From positions 1 through 64,000 of the forward strand of contig NZ_BJML01000010.1 in NCBI RefSeq assembly GCF_006539145.1: DNA of 64,000 nt, given 5' to 3'. The first letter of the stretch is position 1; the number at the start of each line of letters is the position of its first letter. Source of the stretch: Microbacterium testaceum. GTDB lineage: Bacteria; Actinomycetota; Actinomycetes; Actinomycetales; Microbacteriaceae. Below, piece by piece: positions 26,342 through 34,954 of this stretch. The notes under the pieces were generated by a model. It searched no databases. It saw nothing but the letters and a program-made list of their open reading frames with translations, and was not told the origin of the DNA. The translations under genes were made by a program, and so were the position numbers.

Positions 26342-29300
26342 TCACACGCGAGAGCGGCGACGTCGCAGCACGACCGCGCCGGCTCCGAGCAGGAGCAGGA
26401 CGAGCCCGCCGATGCTCAGGACGAGCACGCCTTCGGTGTTCTGACCGGTAGTGGCCAGGTCACGGCCGTTCGCCGCAGAGCCCGCACCGGTGTTCGCGGA
26501 GCCCGCCGGCGAGCCGTTGCCTGCCCCGGCACCCGGTCCGGTGGAGCCGGAACCCGCGCCCGGGGTTCCCGATCCGCCGTCCGTTCCGCCGCCCGTCCCC
26601 GGGTCGGACACCGCTGCCGTGGGGACGACCGCCGCCGATCGGGCGGTGCCCGTCGCGAAGCCGGCGGCGCTCGCGGTCGCCTCGACCGTGATCTGACGCC
26701 CCTCGTCGGCCGCGGTCAGCCCGTAGGTGTCGGCGGTGGCGCCGTCGATGGCGACGCCGTCACGCATCCACACGTAGGCCGCGGTCGCGTCGGCCGGGTC
26801 GGTCACGACCGCTGCCCTCAGGGTGGACCCCACGCGGGGCTCGCCCGTCACCGTGACGCTCGTGACGCCGACAGCCCGGTTCACGGTCACCGAGTAGATG
26901 CGCGACGTTCCGTCGGGAGCGGTGACCTGCACGGTTCCGACGTTGCCCGCCGTCGCGAGGGCTGCCGCGCGCGCGGTGTCGTTCGCCGCGGACGCACCGG
27001 GCTGGGTGATGACGACGCTCGCGTCCTCATCGACGGCCAGGGCGTGCAGGGTCGGCCAAGCCGCCCCCGTGGACGAGGCGGTGTACTCGAGCACGTCGGG
27101 CGCGAAGCCCTCGACCGACCGGTCGCCCACGGTGAGACGGGCGAGATCGGCGATCCCCGCGGGAGCCGGAGCCGCCGCGAAGATCTCGACCTCGGACACG
27201 ATCATGTGCGTCTGCGAACGGGCGTTCATGACCACGCGGACCTCGTCGGCAGCGCCGGTGACCGGCACATCGACCTTCGGCGCACCGCTCGAGGGGGTGG
27301 GCACGGTCACCAGATCGCCCTGGATCCACTCCCCGCCGCTCACGCGACGGTCCACACGCATCGTCGCGGGCCAGCTCATCGTGTTGCCGTCGCGGTAGAA
27401 CTGCACGGCGACGTGCGTGAGGGTCTCGCGCTGCTTCAGCGCGTAGCTCAGCGTGTCCTGCTCGTTCTTCGTGCCCGAGCGCCAGTTCGACCAGCCCTTG
27501 TCGGTCGAACTGCCGTTGATGGTGTTCGCGACGCCGTACTGCGAGCTCTCGGTGAAGGTCGCCGACGGCTGGCTCTGCGGGGCGACGTTGCGCTCCGACG
27601 CCGCGGTGACGATGACCGTCAGGCGCGCGTCGAGCCTCTCGCCGCTGGGCCCGGTTGCGATGCCCGTCACCTCGACGGTCCCCGTCTGAGCGAAGGATGC
27701 GTCGGTGAGCCCGTCCCAGCTCCACTGGACCGGAACCCAGAAGCCGGAGCCCGAGGGGCTGAGCTCGGCCTGCACGCTGCCGTCGGCCTGGCTCCGCACC
27801 ACGTCGAGCGCACTGCCGGCGGGAACGGTGACGGATGCCGGCCGGGTGGCGGTGTACGGGCCCACCTCGACCGTGGCCGTGGCCTCGAAGGCGTTACCGA
27901 ACAGGTCGGTGCCGGTCCCGCGCACCTGGACGGTGCCCAGGCGCGAGAAGTCCACGCCGTCGGTCTGCCAGCTCACCGCGGCACTGCGCAGGGTACGTCC
28001 GGCGTAGCGCAGGGTGACGGTACCGGGCAGGGTGGGGCTCACGCCCACGCCCGTCGAAACCGACACCGGCTCGGCCCCGATGACCGAGGTCCCGGCGATG
28101 CGCCACTGCTGGTTTCCGCCGCCGTTGGAGGTCCACAGTCCCACGGAGGCACCGGGGGTGGTGCTCGCCCCGTTGACGTCGAGCACGCGTTCGCTCGCAA
28201 CGTTCAACAGGGAGAAGTACGTCCCGTCGGTCGTCGACGCCATCCACTGCAATGCCGGATCGGTCGCGGCCGCAGCCGGGTCGGCATCCACGAGAGCCGT
28301 GCCCGTGCCGCTCGAGGCGAGGAACTTCCCCGTCCCGTTCTGCAGCGTGAACCGGTGACGGTTCGTGCCCTCACCATCGATCGTGCGAATCGTCCACGAC
28401 TGGGCGCGGGCAGCGTCGGGGGTGGTGGCGAGGGTGCGCACGGCGAGCGTCGAGGCGCCGTCGAGGGCGAGGCCGCTCTGCAGACCCGTCAGCTGCACCG
28501 TCTGACCGTTGCGGAACGCGGCGGCGTCGGCAGAGACCCCCGAGACGCCGTCGATCTCGAACGTCACGACCGACTTGGCCGGGATGGTGAGCGTGGCGGT
28601 CTTGGATGCCGCGTCGACGGCGACCGGCTGACCCTTCTTCAGCGCGTTGACCGACGGCGCATCCGCCGTCGACTGCGTCGTGACGATCGGGGTCACGGTC
28701 GCACCGGGGGCGACGGTGCCGAAGTCGCGCAGGTCGATCTGCACGGTGCGCTCGGTCGCCTCGGCGTTGACGTGGACGATCGTCGCACCCTGGCCGTCGG
28801 CGTCGATCGCGGCGGTCGACTGCGCGTTGTCGGTCGCCATGAGGTGGTCACCGGGGGCGATGTAGTGCGTGAAGTTGCGCACGGTGTTGAACTTCTCGTT
28901 CGTCAGCACCTGGCACGAGGGGTCGGCGTCGCCGTCCTTCAGACGACGCTCGGATTGCCCCTGCGCGTTGCAGTCGAAGTCGATGAAGACGCTGCCCCAG
29001 TTGAGCTTCTCGACCTTCTGCATGTTGTAGAGGTCTTCCACGGGCTGCCAGAACACCCAGGCGTCGGGCTCGAGCTCGCGCAGGTCGCCCACGATGTGCT
29101 GGGCCATGCCGAGACCGTTGTCGATGTCGTCGGTGACGAAGCCCTTGTTCTGGGCGGTCCAGTTGCCCTCGACTTCGCTCATCCACAGCGGCTTGTCCGC
29201 CGCCTTGGCGATGTCGCGCACGACCTGACGGCCGTCGGTGCCGTAGGTGTGCACGTTCAGCTGATCGACGAGGCTCTTGGACTGCGCCGACCACGCGTTC

Positions 29301-30232
29301 CAGTTGGTCGCGAAGATGCCGGGGTTGGTCTCGTCCATCGCCGAGATGACGGCGTCGGTCGTCGTGCTCGGCTGCGCGAGCCGGGCGGCGAGCGCCTTGA
29401 CCATGGCATCCTGCGCCTGGGGTCCGATGTGGGCGCCCTCCTGGCGCCCGCCGGTCGGCCAAGTGGCGCCGTTCGGAATCTGCGTCTGCCAATAGTTGGT
29501 GTTCGGCTCGTTGAACGGATCGATCGTGTCGAACCGGATGCCGTGCTCCTTCTCGAGCTCGTCGACGACGGCCGTGAGATACCCGGCGAATTTGTCCATG
29601 TCTTCGGTCGCGAGCTGCTCGCTCGTGGCGTTGTTGATGCCGCCCGAGGCGTAGCCGCTCTGCGTGAGGAAATAGGGCGGGGAGTTGCTGAAGGCCTCCC
29701 AGTGGGTGACCTTGTCCTTGAGGGCGTCGAGCCACCAGCGCTGGGCGGAATCCTTCGTGAAGTCGTAGGCGTCGGGGTCATCGGGGTTCCAGGCCGCCTT
29801 GTAGCGCGCGCGATCGGCGTAGTTCGAGGTGATCGCCCCGTCCGCGTCGGTCGCGTTCAGCTCCGGATTCCAGAAACCGGGTACCGCGCCACCGGGGCGG
29901 AGGTACGACGGGACGTCCGAGGCGTTGCCGCCGCCGATGTTGTAGCGCGCGATGTTGAGATTGAGCCCGTCGTCGCCGAAGACGGCGTCGAACAGCTTCT
30001 GGCGCACGTCGGCGGGGTAGTTGCCGGTCGCGTTGGCGAACCACACCAGGCTCGTGCCCCAGCCCTCGAACGGCTTCTCGGAGGCGGTGGCGGGGTTGGG
30101 GGTGATGCGCACGGGAGCGGCGGCGGCCGCCTCGGCGGACGGGGGTGCCACGGCGGCCGTGGCGGTGATCGCGCCGGCGGCCAGCGCCACGGCACAGGTC
30201 ATCGACAACAGTCGAGCTGACTTCATCGTCAT
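26342..30232 (-). CDS. Wall-anchored GH30-type glycosidase (beta-1,6-galactanase-like), multidomain
   Basis: This roughly 1,296-residue surface enzyme has a signal peptide (about 1-36). A GH30-like TIM barrel follows (FEGWGTSLVWFAN start), with a probable acid/base Glu in DPFNEPNTNYW near 235-240 and a probable nucleophile Glu in LWMSEVEGNW near 355-360. The C-terminal half contains a ricin-type lectin region (QWMASTTDGTYFSLLN, then GNQQWRI), Ig-like bacterial domains, a discoidin-like domain with SQYGVANTINGSSTDKGW, a cadherin-like segment, and the sorting signal LATTG plus membrane span and RRRRSR. Similarity suggests endo-beta-1,6-galactanase activity on arabinogalactan side chains. The ATG at 30232 (MTMKSARL) is the first that opens a normal signal peptide; a second ATG two codons on is possible. 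Two LacI-1 operators sit before it. Confidence 0.88.
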   Translation of the reverse strand: MTMKSARLLSMTCAVALAAGAITATAAVAPPSAEAAAAAPVRITPNPATASEKPFEGWGTSLVWFANATGNYPADVRQKLFDAVFGDDGLNLNIARYNIGGGNASDVPSYLRPGGAVPGFWNPELNATDADGAITSNYADRARYKAAWNPDDPDAYDFTKDSAQRWWLDALKDKVTHWEAFSNSPPYFLTQSGYASGGINNATSEQLATEDMDKFAGYLTAVVDELEKEHGIRFDTIDPFNEPNTNYWQTQIPNGATWPTGGRQEGAHIGPQAQDAMVKALAARLAQPSTTTDAVISAMDETNPGIFATNWNAWSAQSKSLVDQLNVHTYGTDGRQVVRDIAKAADKPLWMSEVEGNWTAQNKGFVTDDIDNGLGMAQHIVGDLRELEPDAWVFWQPVEDLYNMQKVEKLNWGSVFIDFDCNAQGQSERRLKDGDADPSCQVLTNEKFNTVRNFTHYIAPGDHLMATDNAQSTAAIDADGQGATIVHVNAEATERTVQIDLRDFGTVAPGATVTPIVTTQSTADAPSVNALKKGQPVAVDAASKTATLTIPAKSVVTFEIDGVSGVSADAAAFRNGQTVQLTGLQSGLALDGASTLAVRTLATTPDAARAQSWTIRTIDGEGTNRHRFTLQNGTGKFLASSGTGTALVDADPAAAATDPALQWMASTTDGTYFSLLNVASERVLDVNGASTTPGASVGLWTSNGGGNQQWRIAGTSVIGAEPVSVSTGVGVSPTLPGTVTLRYAGRTLRSAAVSWQTDGVDFSRLGTVQVRGTGTDLFGNAFEATATVEVGPYTATRPASVTVPAGSALDVVRSQADGSVQAELSPSGSGFWVPVQWSWDGLTDASFAQTGTVEVTGIATGPSGERLDARLTVIVTAASERNVAPQSQPSATFTESSQYGVANTINGSSTDKGWSNWRSGTKNEQDTLSYALKQRETLTHVAVQFYRDGNTMSWPATMRVDRRVSGGEWIQGDLVTVPTPSSGAPKVDVPVTGAADEVRVVMNARSQTHMIVSEVEIFAAAPAPAGIADLARLTVGDRSVEGFAPDVLEYTASSTGAAWPTLHALAVDEDASVVITQPGASAANDTARAAALATAGNVGTVQVTAPDGTSRIYSVTVNRAVGVTSVTVTGEPRVGSTLRAAVVTDPADATAAYVWMRDGVAIDGATADTYGLTAADEGRQITVEATASAAGFATGTARSAAVVPTAAVSDPGTGGGTDGGSGTPGAGSGSTGPGAGAGNGSPAGSANTGAGSAANGRDLATTGQNTEGVLVLSIGGLVLLLLGAGAVVLRRRRSRV

Positions 30233-30272
30233 TCCGATCCGGCCGCAACGGTGCGACCTCAGGTGGGGGGGT

Positions 30273-30331
30273 GTTGACGTCAACATGTTGACGTCAACAC
30301 CGAGCCTAAGGGAACGCTATGGATCACCGCA
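30273..30331 (-). promoter_or_regulatory. Promoter and twin LacI operators of the GH30 gene
   Basis: On the minus strand a TTGCGG box (30326-30331) and a TAGGCT box (30302-30307) stand 18 bases apart. Just downstream lie two identical perfect 12-base palindromes GTTGACGTCAAC (30287-30298 and 30273-30284), centres 14 bases apart. The same sequence recurs in the lacI/permease gap, so LacI regulator 1 is the likely binder. Confidence 0.75.
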
Positions 30332-30382
30332 ACGGTTGCCCCGAACGGGATGCGCGGCTCGCCGGGAACGGCGCTCCGCCGG

Positions 30383-31429
30383 TCAGGAACGCCGACCCGA
30401 GCTGGCGCGCACCACCAACGAGGTGGGGACGAGGGTGCGGGCGTGCTCGCCGCCGTCGCCCTCGATGTCGGCGATCAGAGCGCTCATCGCCTCTTCGCCG
30501 ACGCGCTCGAATCGCTGCCGCACCGTCGTCAGCGGCGGCCAGAAGTTCGCCGCCTCGGGCATGTCGTCGAAGCCGACCACGCTGACATCTCGCGGCACGA
30601 CCCGTCCCGCCTCGTGCAGGGCGCGGATCACGCCGAGCGCCATCTGGTCGTTGGCGGCGAAGACGGCAGTGACGGCGGGGTCCTTCGCGAGCGCCTGTCC
30701 GATCCGATGCCCCGAGTCGGCCGTCCAGTCACCGATCTGCACCTCGGGCACACGGCATCCGCGATCCTCGAGGGCCGAACGCCATGCGTCGCGGCGACGT
30801 TCCGCGGCGAACGACTCGGGCGGACCCGAGACGTGCCACACGGTCTCGTGGCCGAGGTCGAGCAGGTGCTCGGTCGCCAGGCGGGCGCCCTGAGCCTGGT
30901 CGTTGTCGACGACCGCGTAGGGGTAGTCGGCACTCGAATCGACGACCACGACCGGCAGCCCGGTGGGCAGCGAGAGCTCGTTCTCACCGAGACGGTGGGT
31001 CTCGATCAGGATCACGATGCCGTCGACCGCGTGCTCGTGCAGGCGGAGGAAGGCACCCGACACGTCGGACTGCGAGGCGGATTGGACCGTGATGAGGGTG
31101 ATGGAGTACCCGGATGCCGCGGCCATCGACGCCAACGCGTCGAGCGTGCGCGTGTTGCCGTACGAACTCAGCGAGAACATGATGACGCCGATGCTGCGGA
31201 AACGTCCCGACCGCAGCGCCCGAGCGGCACTGTTCGGGCGGTACCCCAGCGTGGACATCGCGTCGAGCACTCGCTGTCGAGTGTCGGGGTCGACGTTCGC
31301 GCGGCCGTTGGCGACGCGGGAGACGGTCTGTCCCGACACCCCCGCGGCCGCGGCCACGTCGGCCATCGACACCTCGCGTCGACGCTCGCGCGTCGGAATC
31401 GCGGTCGACGTCGTCGTCGTCTCGCTCAT
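30383..31429 (-). CDS. LacI-family transcriptional regulator 1 (arabinogalactan locus)
   Basis: This 348-residue repressor has a short N-terminal tail, then the LacI helix-turn-helix VSMADVAAAAGVSGQTVSRVANG and the hinge GYRPNSAARALRSGRFRSIGV. A periplasmic-binding-like effector domain follows, ending LVVRASSGRRS. ATG 31429 has a GAGGGGG box 5 bases upstream. It lies between the GH30 gene (same strand, downstream) and the divergent ABC importer operon. Repeated GTTGACGTCAAC operators occur in front of both, so it probably represses both until an oligosaccharide or monosaccharide inducer appears. Confidence 0.93.
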   Translation of the reverse strand: MSETTTTSTAIPTRERRREVSMADVAAAAGVSGQTVSRVANGRANVDPDTRQRVLDAMSTLGYRPNSAARALRSGRFRSIGVIMFSLSSYGNTRTLDALASMAAASGYSITLITVQSASQSDVSGAFLRLHEHAVDGIVILIETHRLGENELSLPTGLPVVVVDSSADYPYAVVDNDQAQGARLATEHLLDLGHETVWHVSGPPESFAAERRRDAWRSALEDRGCRVPEVQIGDWTADSGHRIGQALAKDPAVTAVFAANDQMALGVIRALHEAGRVVPRDVSVVGFDDMPEAANFWPPLTTVRQRFERVGEEAMSALIADIEGDGGEHARTLVPTSLVVRASSGRRS

Positions 31430-31446
31430 GCGTGCCCCCTCGGGAT

Positions 31447-31491
31447 GTTGACGTTGACACACTAGCGGGGCCGAGTTATGTTTACGTCAAC
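31447..31491 (+). promoter_or_regulatory. Promoter of the ABC importer operon with two LacI operators
   Basis: A near-consensus promoter TTGACA (31454-31459), 17 bases, TATGTT (31477-31482) faces the permease gene. The operator GTTGACGTTGAC (31447-31458) overlaps the -35 box and GTTTACGTCAAC (31480-31491) overlaps the -10 box. Both are one- or two-base variants of the perfect palindrome before GH30. Confidence 0.8.
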
Positions 31492-31540
31492 ATCTCGGCC
31501 AACCCGACCGAGATGCGCACCAACGAAGAGGCACCGGACG

Positions 31541-32464
31541 ATGACGACCACTGCGGCACCCCCGCCCGCCCTGCGCACCCCCCAGCGCAAGCGGCGCTCC
31601 CGAATCGAAGACCGCGGCTGGCTGTTCGTCGCCCCGTTCGCCCTCGTCTTCGCCCTCGTGTTCCTGGCGCCGCTGGCGTACTCGGTCTACCTGAGCCTGT
31701 TCCGCGACCAGCTCATCGGCGGCAACGCCTTCGTCGGTCTCGACAACTACATCGCGGCCTTCGGCGACGCGAAGTTCTGGGACGGCTTCGGGCGCGTCCT
31801 GATCTTCCTCGTCGTACAGGTGCCGATCATGCTGCTGCTGGCCCTCGGCGCCGCCCTCGCGATCGACAGCGCACGGCTTCACGCGGCCGGTTTCTACCGC
31901 ATGGTGATCTTCCTCCCCTACGCGGTGCCCGCCGTCGTGGCCGTGCTGATGTGGGGCTACATCTACGGCGACCAGTTCGGCCTGACGCGCAACCTCAACG
32001 ACCTGTTGGGCGGACAGTTCGTGCAGCCCTTCCTGCCCGAATGGATGCTGCTGTCGATCGGCAACATCGTCACGTGGCAGTTCGTCGGCTACAACATGCT
32101 GATCTTCTACTCCTCGTTGAAGACCATCCCCAACGAGCTGTACGAAGCGGCATCCATCGACGGAGCGGGCGCCTGGCGCACGATCTTCTCGATCAAGATC
32201 CCCGCCGTCCGCGGCGCGGTCGTCATCGCGACCATCTTCTCGATCATCGGCAGCTTCCAGCTCTTCAACGAGCCGAACATCCTCAAGCCGCTCGCACCCA
32301 ACGTGATCTCGACGTTCTTCACGCCGAACATGTACGCGTACAACCTCTCGTTCGCCGGCCAGCAGTACAACTACGCGGCCACGATCGCCATCATCATGGG
32401 CGTCATCACCGCCGTCATCGCTTACGTCGTGCAGCTGCGCGGCTCCCGTCAGGAGGCGCGATGA
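31541..32464 (+). CDS. Sugar ABC transporter permease 1 (MalF type)
   Basis: This 307-residue membrane protein has about six transmembrane helices, the first at about 25-45 (WLFVAPFALVFALVFLAPLAYS). The cytoplasmic coupling (EAA) loop is ELYEAASIDGAGAWRTIFSIKIPAV. It forms the channel with the second permease, fed by the lipoprotein encoded downstream. ATG 31541 has an AGAGG box about 10 bases upstream; an earlier in-frame start would lie inside the promoter-proximal region. The ATPase is not encoded here; in actinobacteria a shared MsiK-type ATPase often serves such importers. Confidence 0.92.
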   Translation: MTTTAAPPPALRTPQRKRRSRIEDRGWLFVAPFALVFALVFLAPLAYSVYLSLFRDQLIGGNAFVGLDNYIAAFGDAKFWDGFGRVLIFLVVQVPIMLLLALGAALAIDSARLHAAGFYRMVIFLPYAVPAVVAVLMWGYIYGDQFGLTRNLNDLLGGQFVQPFLPEWMLLSIGNIVTWQFVGYNMLIFYSSLKTIPNELYEAASIDGAGAWRTIFSIKIPAVRGAVVIATIFSIIGSFQLFNEPNILKPLAPNVISTFFTPNMYAYNLSFAGQQYNYAATIAIIMGVITAVIAYVVQLRGSRQEAR

Positions 32465-33396
32465 CCACCGCGACCGCACCCCGTACCGACACCGTCGCCG
32501 TGACCACCGAGCGACAGGGCGCCCGCCGCCGCTTCGCGCGCACCTCGCCCACGCACAGCAAGAAATCGGTCGTCCTCACCATCGTGATGGCGCTGTACCT
32601 GCTATACACGCTCGTGCCCCTCGCGTGGCTGGTCATCAACGCCACCAAGACCCAGCCCGACCTGTTCAGCACCTTCGGCCTCGGGCCGGGCAACAGCTTC
32701 GCGCTGTTCGACAACATCGCGCAGACCCTGACCTACCGCGACGGGATCTTCCTGCGCTGGCTCGGCAACACGCTGCTCTACGTCGTCGTCGGCGCCGGCG
32801 GGGCGACGCTCCTCGCAACGCTCGCGGGCTACGGCCTGGCGAAGTACAACTTCCGCGGCCGCAAGGCGGTGTTCGCCGTGGTGCTCGGTGCGATCGCCGT
32901 CCCCGGTACCGCCCTCGCCGTGCCGACCTTCCTGCTGTTCAGCCAGCTCGGGATCACGAACACCCCCTGGGCGATCATCATCCCGTCGCTCATCAGCCCG
33001 TTCGGCCTCTACCTGATCTGGGTCTACGCGACCGACGCCATCCCCACCGAGCTGCTCGAGGCCGCCCGCATGGACGGGGCCGGAGAATTCCGCACCTTCT
33101 TCACCATCTCGATCCGCCTGCTCACGCCCGGCATCGTCACGGTGCTGCTGTTCGCGGTGGTGGCGACCTGGAACAACTACTTCCTCCCGCTGATCATGCT
33201 GAGCGACCCCGCGTGGTACCCGCTCACCGTCGGCCTCAACCAGTGGAACGCGCAGGCGACCGGTGTCGCCGCGCAGCCCATCTACAACCTCGTGATCACC
33301 GGATCGCTGCTCTCGATCGTCCCGATCGTCGCCGCGTTCCTGCTGCTCCAGCGCTTCTGGCAGTCGGGTCTGACCGCCGGCAGCGTCAAGGAGTGA
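32461..33396 (+). CDS. Sugar ABC transporter permease 2 (MalG type)
   Basis: This 311-residue permease overlaps the first by ATGA. After a 40-residue cytosolic tail come about six membrane helices (first at 41-63). The EAA loop is ELLEAARMDGAGEFRTFFTISIRLLTPG. A conserved ATWNNYFLPLIML segment follows. It pairs with permease 1 to import an oligosaccharide or monosaccharide. The following 134-base gap before the binding-protein gene contains repeats and may let the binding protein be made in excess. Confidence 0.92.
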   Translation: MTTATAPRTDTVAVTTERQGARRRFARTSPTHSKKSVVLTIVMALYLLYTLVPLAWLVINATKTQPDLFSTFGLGPGNSFALFDNIAQTLTYRDGIFLRWLGNTLLYVVVGAGGATLLATLAGYGLAKYNFRGRKAVFAVVLGAIAVPGTALAVPTFLLFSQLGITNTPWAIIIPSLISPFGLYLIWVYATDAIPTELLEAARMDGAGEFRTFFTISIRLLTPGIVTVLLFAVVATWNNYFLPLIMLSDPAWYPLTVGLNQWNAQATGVAAQPIYNLVITGSLLSIVPIVAAFLLLQRFWQSGLTAGSVKE

Positions 33397-33426
33397 TCCA
33401 CCCGAGCTCCCCCTGACCGGGGCATC

Positions 33427-33513
33427 GCCCCGGAAACCCGCAACACCGCACCACCGGAGCGTCCTGCCCCGGAAACCACAACACCCCGGGGCTCCCGCCC
33501 CGACTCCACAACA
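33427..33513 (+). repeat. Three imperfect direct repeats before the binding-protein gene
   Basis: Units at 33427-33447, 33466-33485 and 33497-33513 read GCCCCGGAAACCACAACACC with changes (period 30-40). Each starts with CCCCGG, which can pair with flanking GGGG runs. They lie just upstream of the binding-protein Shine-Dalgarno box and may shape or protect the mRNA 5' side of that cistron. Confidence 0.55.
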
Positions 33514-33530
33514 ACGAAGTGAAGGAACCG

Positions 33531-34880
33531 ATGACATTCATGCGCAAGAGCACCGCCGCTCGGCGGGCCGTCTTCGCCGTCGCCGCCACCGCCCTGACGG
33601 TGGGCGCCCTGACCGCGTGCTCGGGCGGTAACGCCGGCGGCGCCGCCGGCGGATCGGCCGACGACATCGAGAAGGCCCTCGAGGCCGGTGGCGAGATCAC
33701 GTACTGGTCCTGGACCCCCTCGGCCGAGGCCCAGGTCAAGGCCTTCGAGGCGAAGTACCCCAAGGTCAAGGTCAACTACGTCAACGCGGGCACCAACACC
33801 GAGGAGTACACCAAGCTCCAGAACGCCATCAAGGCGGGCTCCGGCGCTCCCGACGTCGTGCAGATCGAGTACTACGCCTTCCCGCAGTTCGCGCTCTCGG
33901 ACTCGCTGGTCGACCTGTCGTCGTACGGCTTCGCCGACCTCAAGGACGACTACGCGACCGGCCCGTGGGGCTCGGTCAACTTCGACGGCAAGCTGTACGG
34001 CCTGCCGCAGGACTCGGGCCCCATGGCCCTCTTCTACAACAAGTCGGTCTTCGACCAGTACGGCATCGCCGTCCCCACCACGTGGGACGAGTACGTCGCG
34101 GCGGCCGAGAAGCTGCACGCCGCCGACCCGACGAAGTACATCACCGCCGACAACGGCGACTCCGGCTTCACCACCAGCATGATCTGGCAGGCCGGCGGCA
34201 CGCCCTTCAAGACCTCGGGCACCGACGTCACCATCGACCTGCAGGACGAGGGCTCGAAGAAGTTCGCCGACAACTGGAACCGTCTCATCGAAGGCGGCCT
34301 GATCTCCAACACCCCCAGCTGGAGCGACGAGTGGTTCAAGGGCCTCGGTGACGGTTCGATCGCCTCTCTCGTCATCGGCGCGTGGATGCCCGGCGTCCTG
34401 GAGTCCTCGGTGAAGGACGGCTCGGGCAAGTGGGCCGTGGCCCCCATCCCGACCTACGACGGCAAGGCCGTGACGGCGGAGAACGGCGGCGGCGGCCAGG
34501 CCGTGACCAAGCAGAGCAAGAACCCCGCGCTCGCGGCCGGTTTCCTCAAGTGGCTCAACAACGACGACGAGAGCCTGAAGATCTTCGCCGAGTCGGGTGG
34601 CTTCCCCTCGACCACCGCGCAGCTGAGCGACCCCGCCTTCGTCGACAAGAAGTCGGACTACTTCGGCGGCCAGCAGATCAACCAGGTGCTCACGCAGGCC
34701 TCGAGCGAGGTGCGCGAGGGGTGGAGCTACCTGCCCTTCCAGGTGTACGCCAACAGCATCTACGGCGACACCGTGGGCCAGGCCTACTCGAAGAAGAGCG
34801 ACCTGAACGCGGGCCTCACCGCGTGGCAGGACCAGCTCGTCCAGTACGGCAACGACCAGGGCTTCTCGGTCAACAAGTAA
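33531..34880 (+). CDS. Sugar ABC transporter substrate-binding lipoprotein (extracellular family 1)
   Basis: This 449-residue protein has a lipoprotein signal (LTVGALTACSGG, lipobox Cys near residue 28), then a family-1 solute-binding domain: EITYWSWTPSAEAQVKAFE, APDVVQIEYYAFPQF and PMALFYNKSVFDQYGI. It captures the sugar for the two permeases encoded upstream. ATG 33531 follows GAAGTGAAGGA with ideal spacing. A stable hairpin follows the stop. From context the ligand is likely a galactose/arabinose oligosaccharide released by the GH30 enzyme; this is inference. Confidence 0.93.
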   Translation: MTFMRKSTAARRAVFAVAATALTVGALTACSGGNAGGAAGGSADDIEKALEAGGEITYWSWTPSAEAQVKAFEAKYPKVKVNYVNAGTNTEEYTKLQNAIKAGSGAPDVVQIEYYAFPQFALSDSLVDLSSYGFADLKDDYATGPWGSVNFDGKLYGLPQDSGPMALFYNKSVFDQYGIAVPTTWDEYVAAAEKLHAADPTKYITADNGDSGFTTSMIWQAGGTPFKTSGTDVTIDLQDEGSKKFADNWNRLIEGGLISNTPSWSDEWFKGLGDGSIASLVIGAWMPGVLESSVKDGSGKWAVAPIPTYDGKAVTAENGGGGQAVTKQSKNPALAAGFLKWLNNDDESLKIFAESGGFPSTTAQLSDPAFVDKKSDYFGGQQINQVLTQASSEVREGWSYLPFQVYANSIYGDTVGQAYSKKSDLNAGLTAWQDQLVQYGNDQGFSVNK

Positions 34881-34891
34881 GCAGTTCCCCG

Positions 34892-34926
34892 GGGGCGGGT
34901 CCGCGTGCACGCATGCGGCCCGCCCC
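34892..34926 (+). terminator. Attenuating hairpin between binding protein and GH51 genes
   Basis: GGGGCGGG(T)CCGC (from 34892) pairs with GCGGCCCGCCCC (ending 34926) apart from one bulged T. It lies 11 bases past the binding-protein stop, with a pyrimidine-rich tract after it. It probably reduces readthrough into the downstream glycosidase genes. Confidence 0.7.
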
Positions 34927-34954
34927 TTCCCTTCCCTCGCCAGGAGAGACCCGA

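Noticed and set aside
24494..30220. 1,908-residue plus-strand frame covering pgm end, alcohol dehydrogenase and GH30 genes
   Set aside because: Antisense shadow of three clear genes; the protein is low complexity with no motif.
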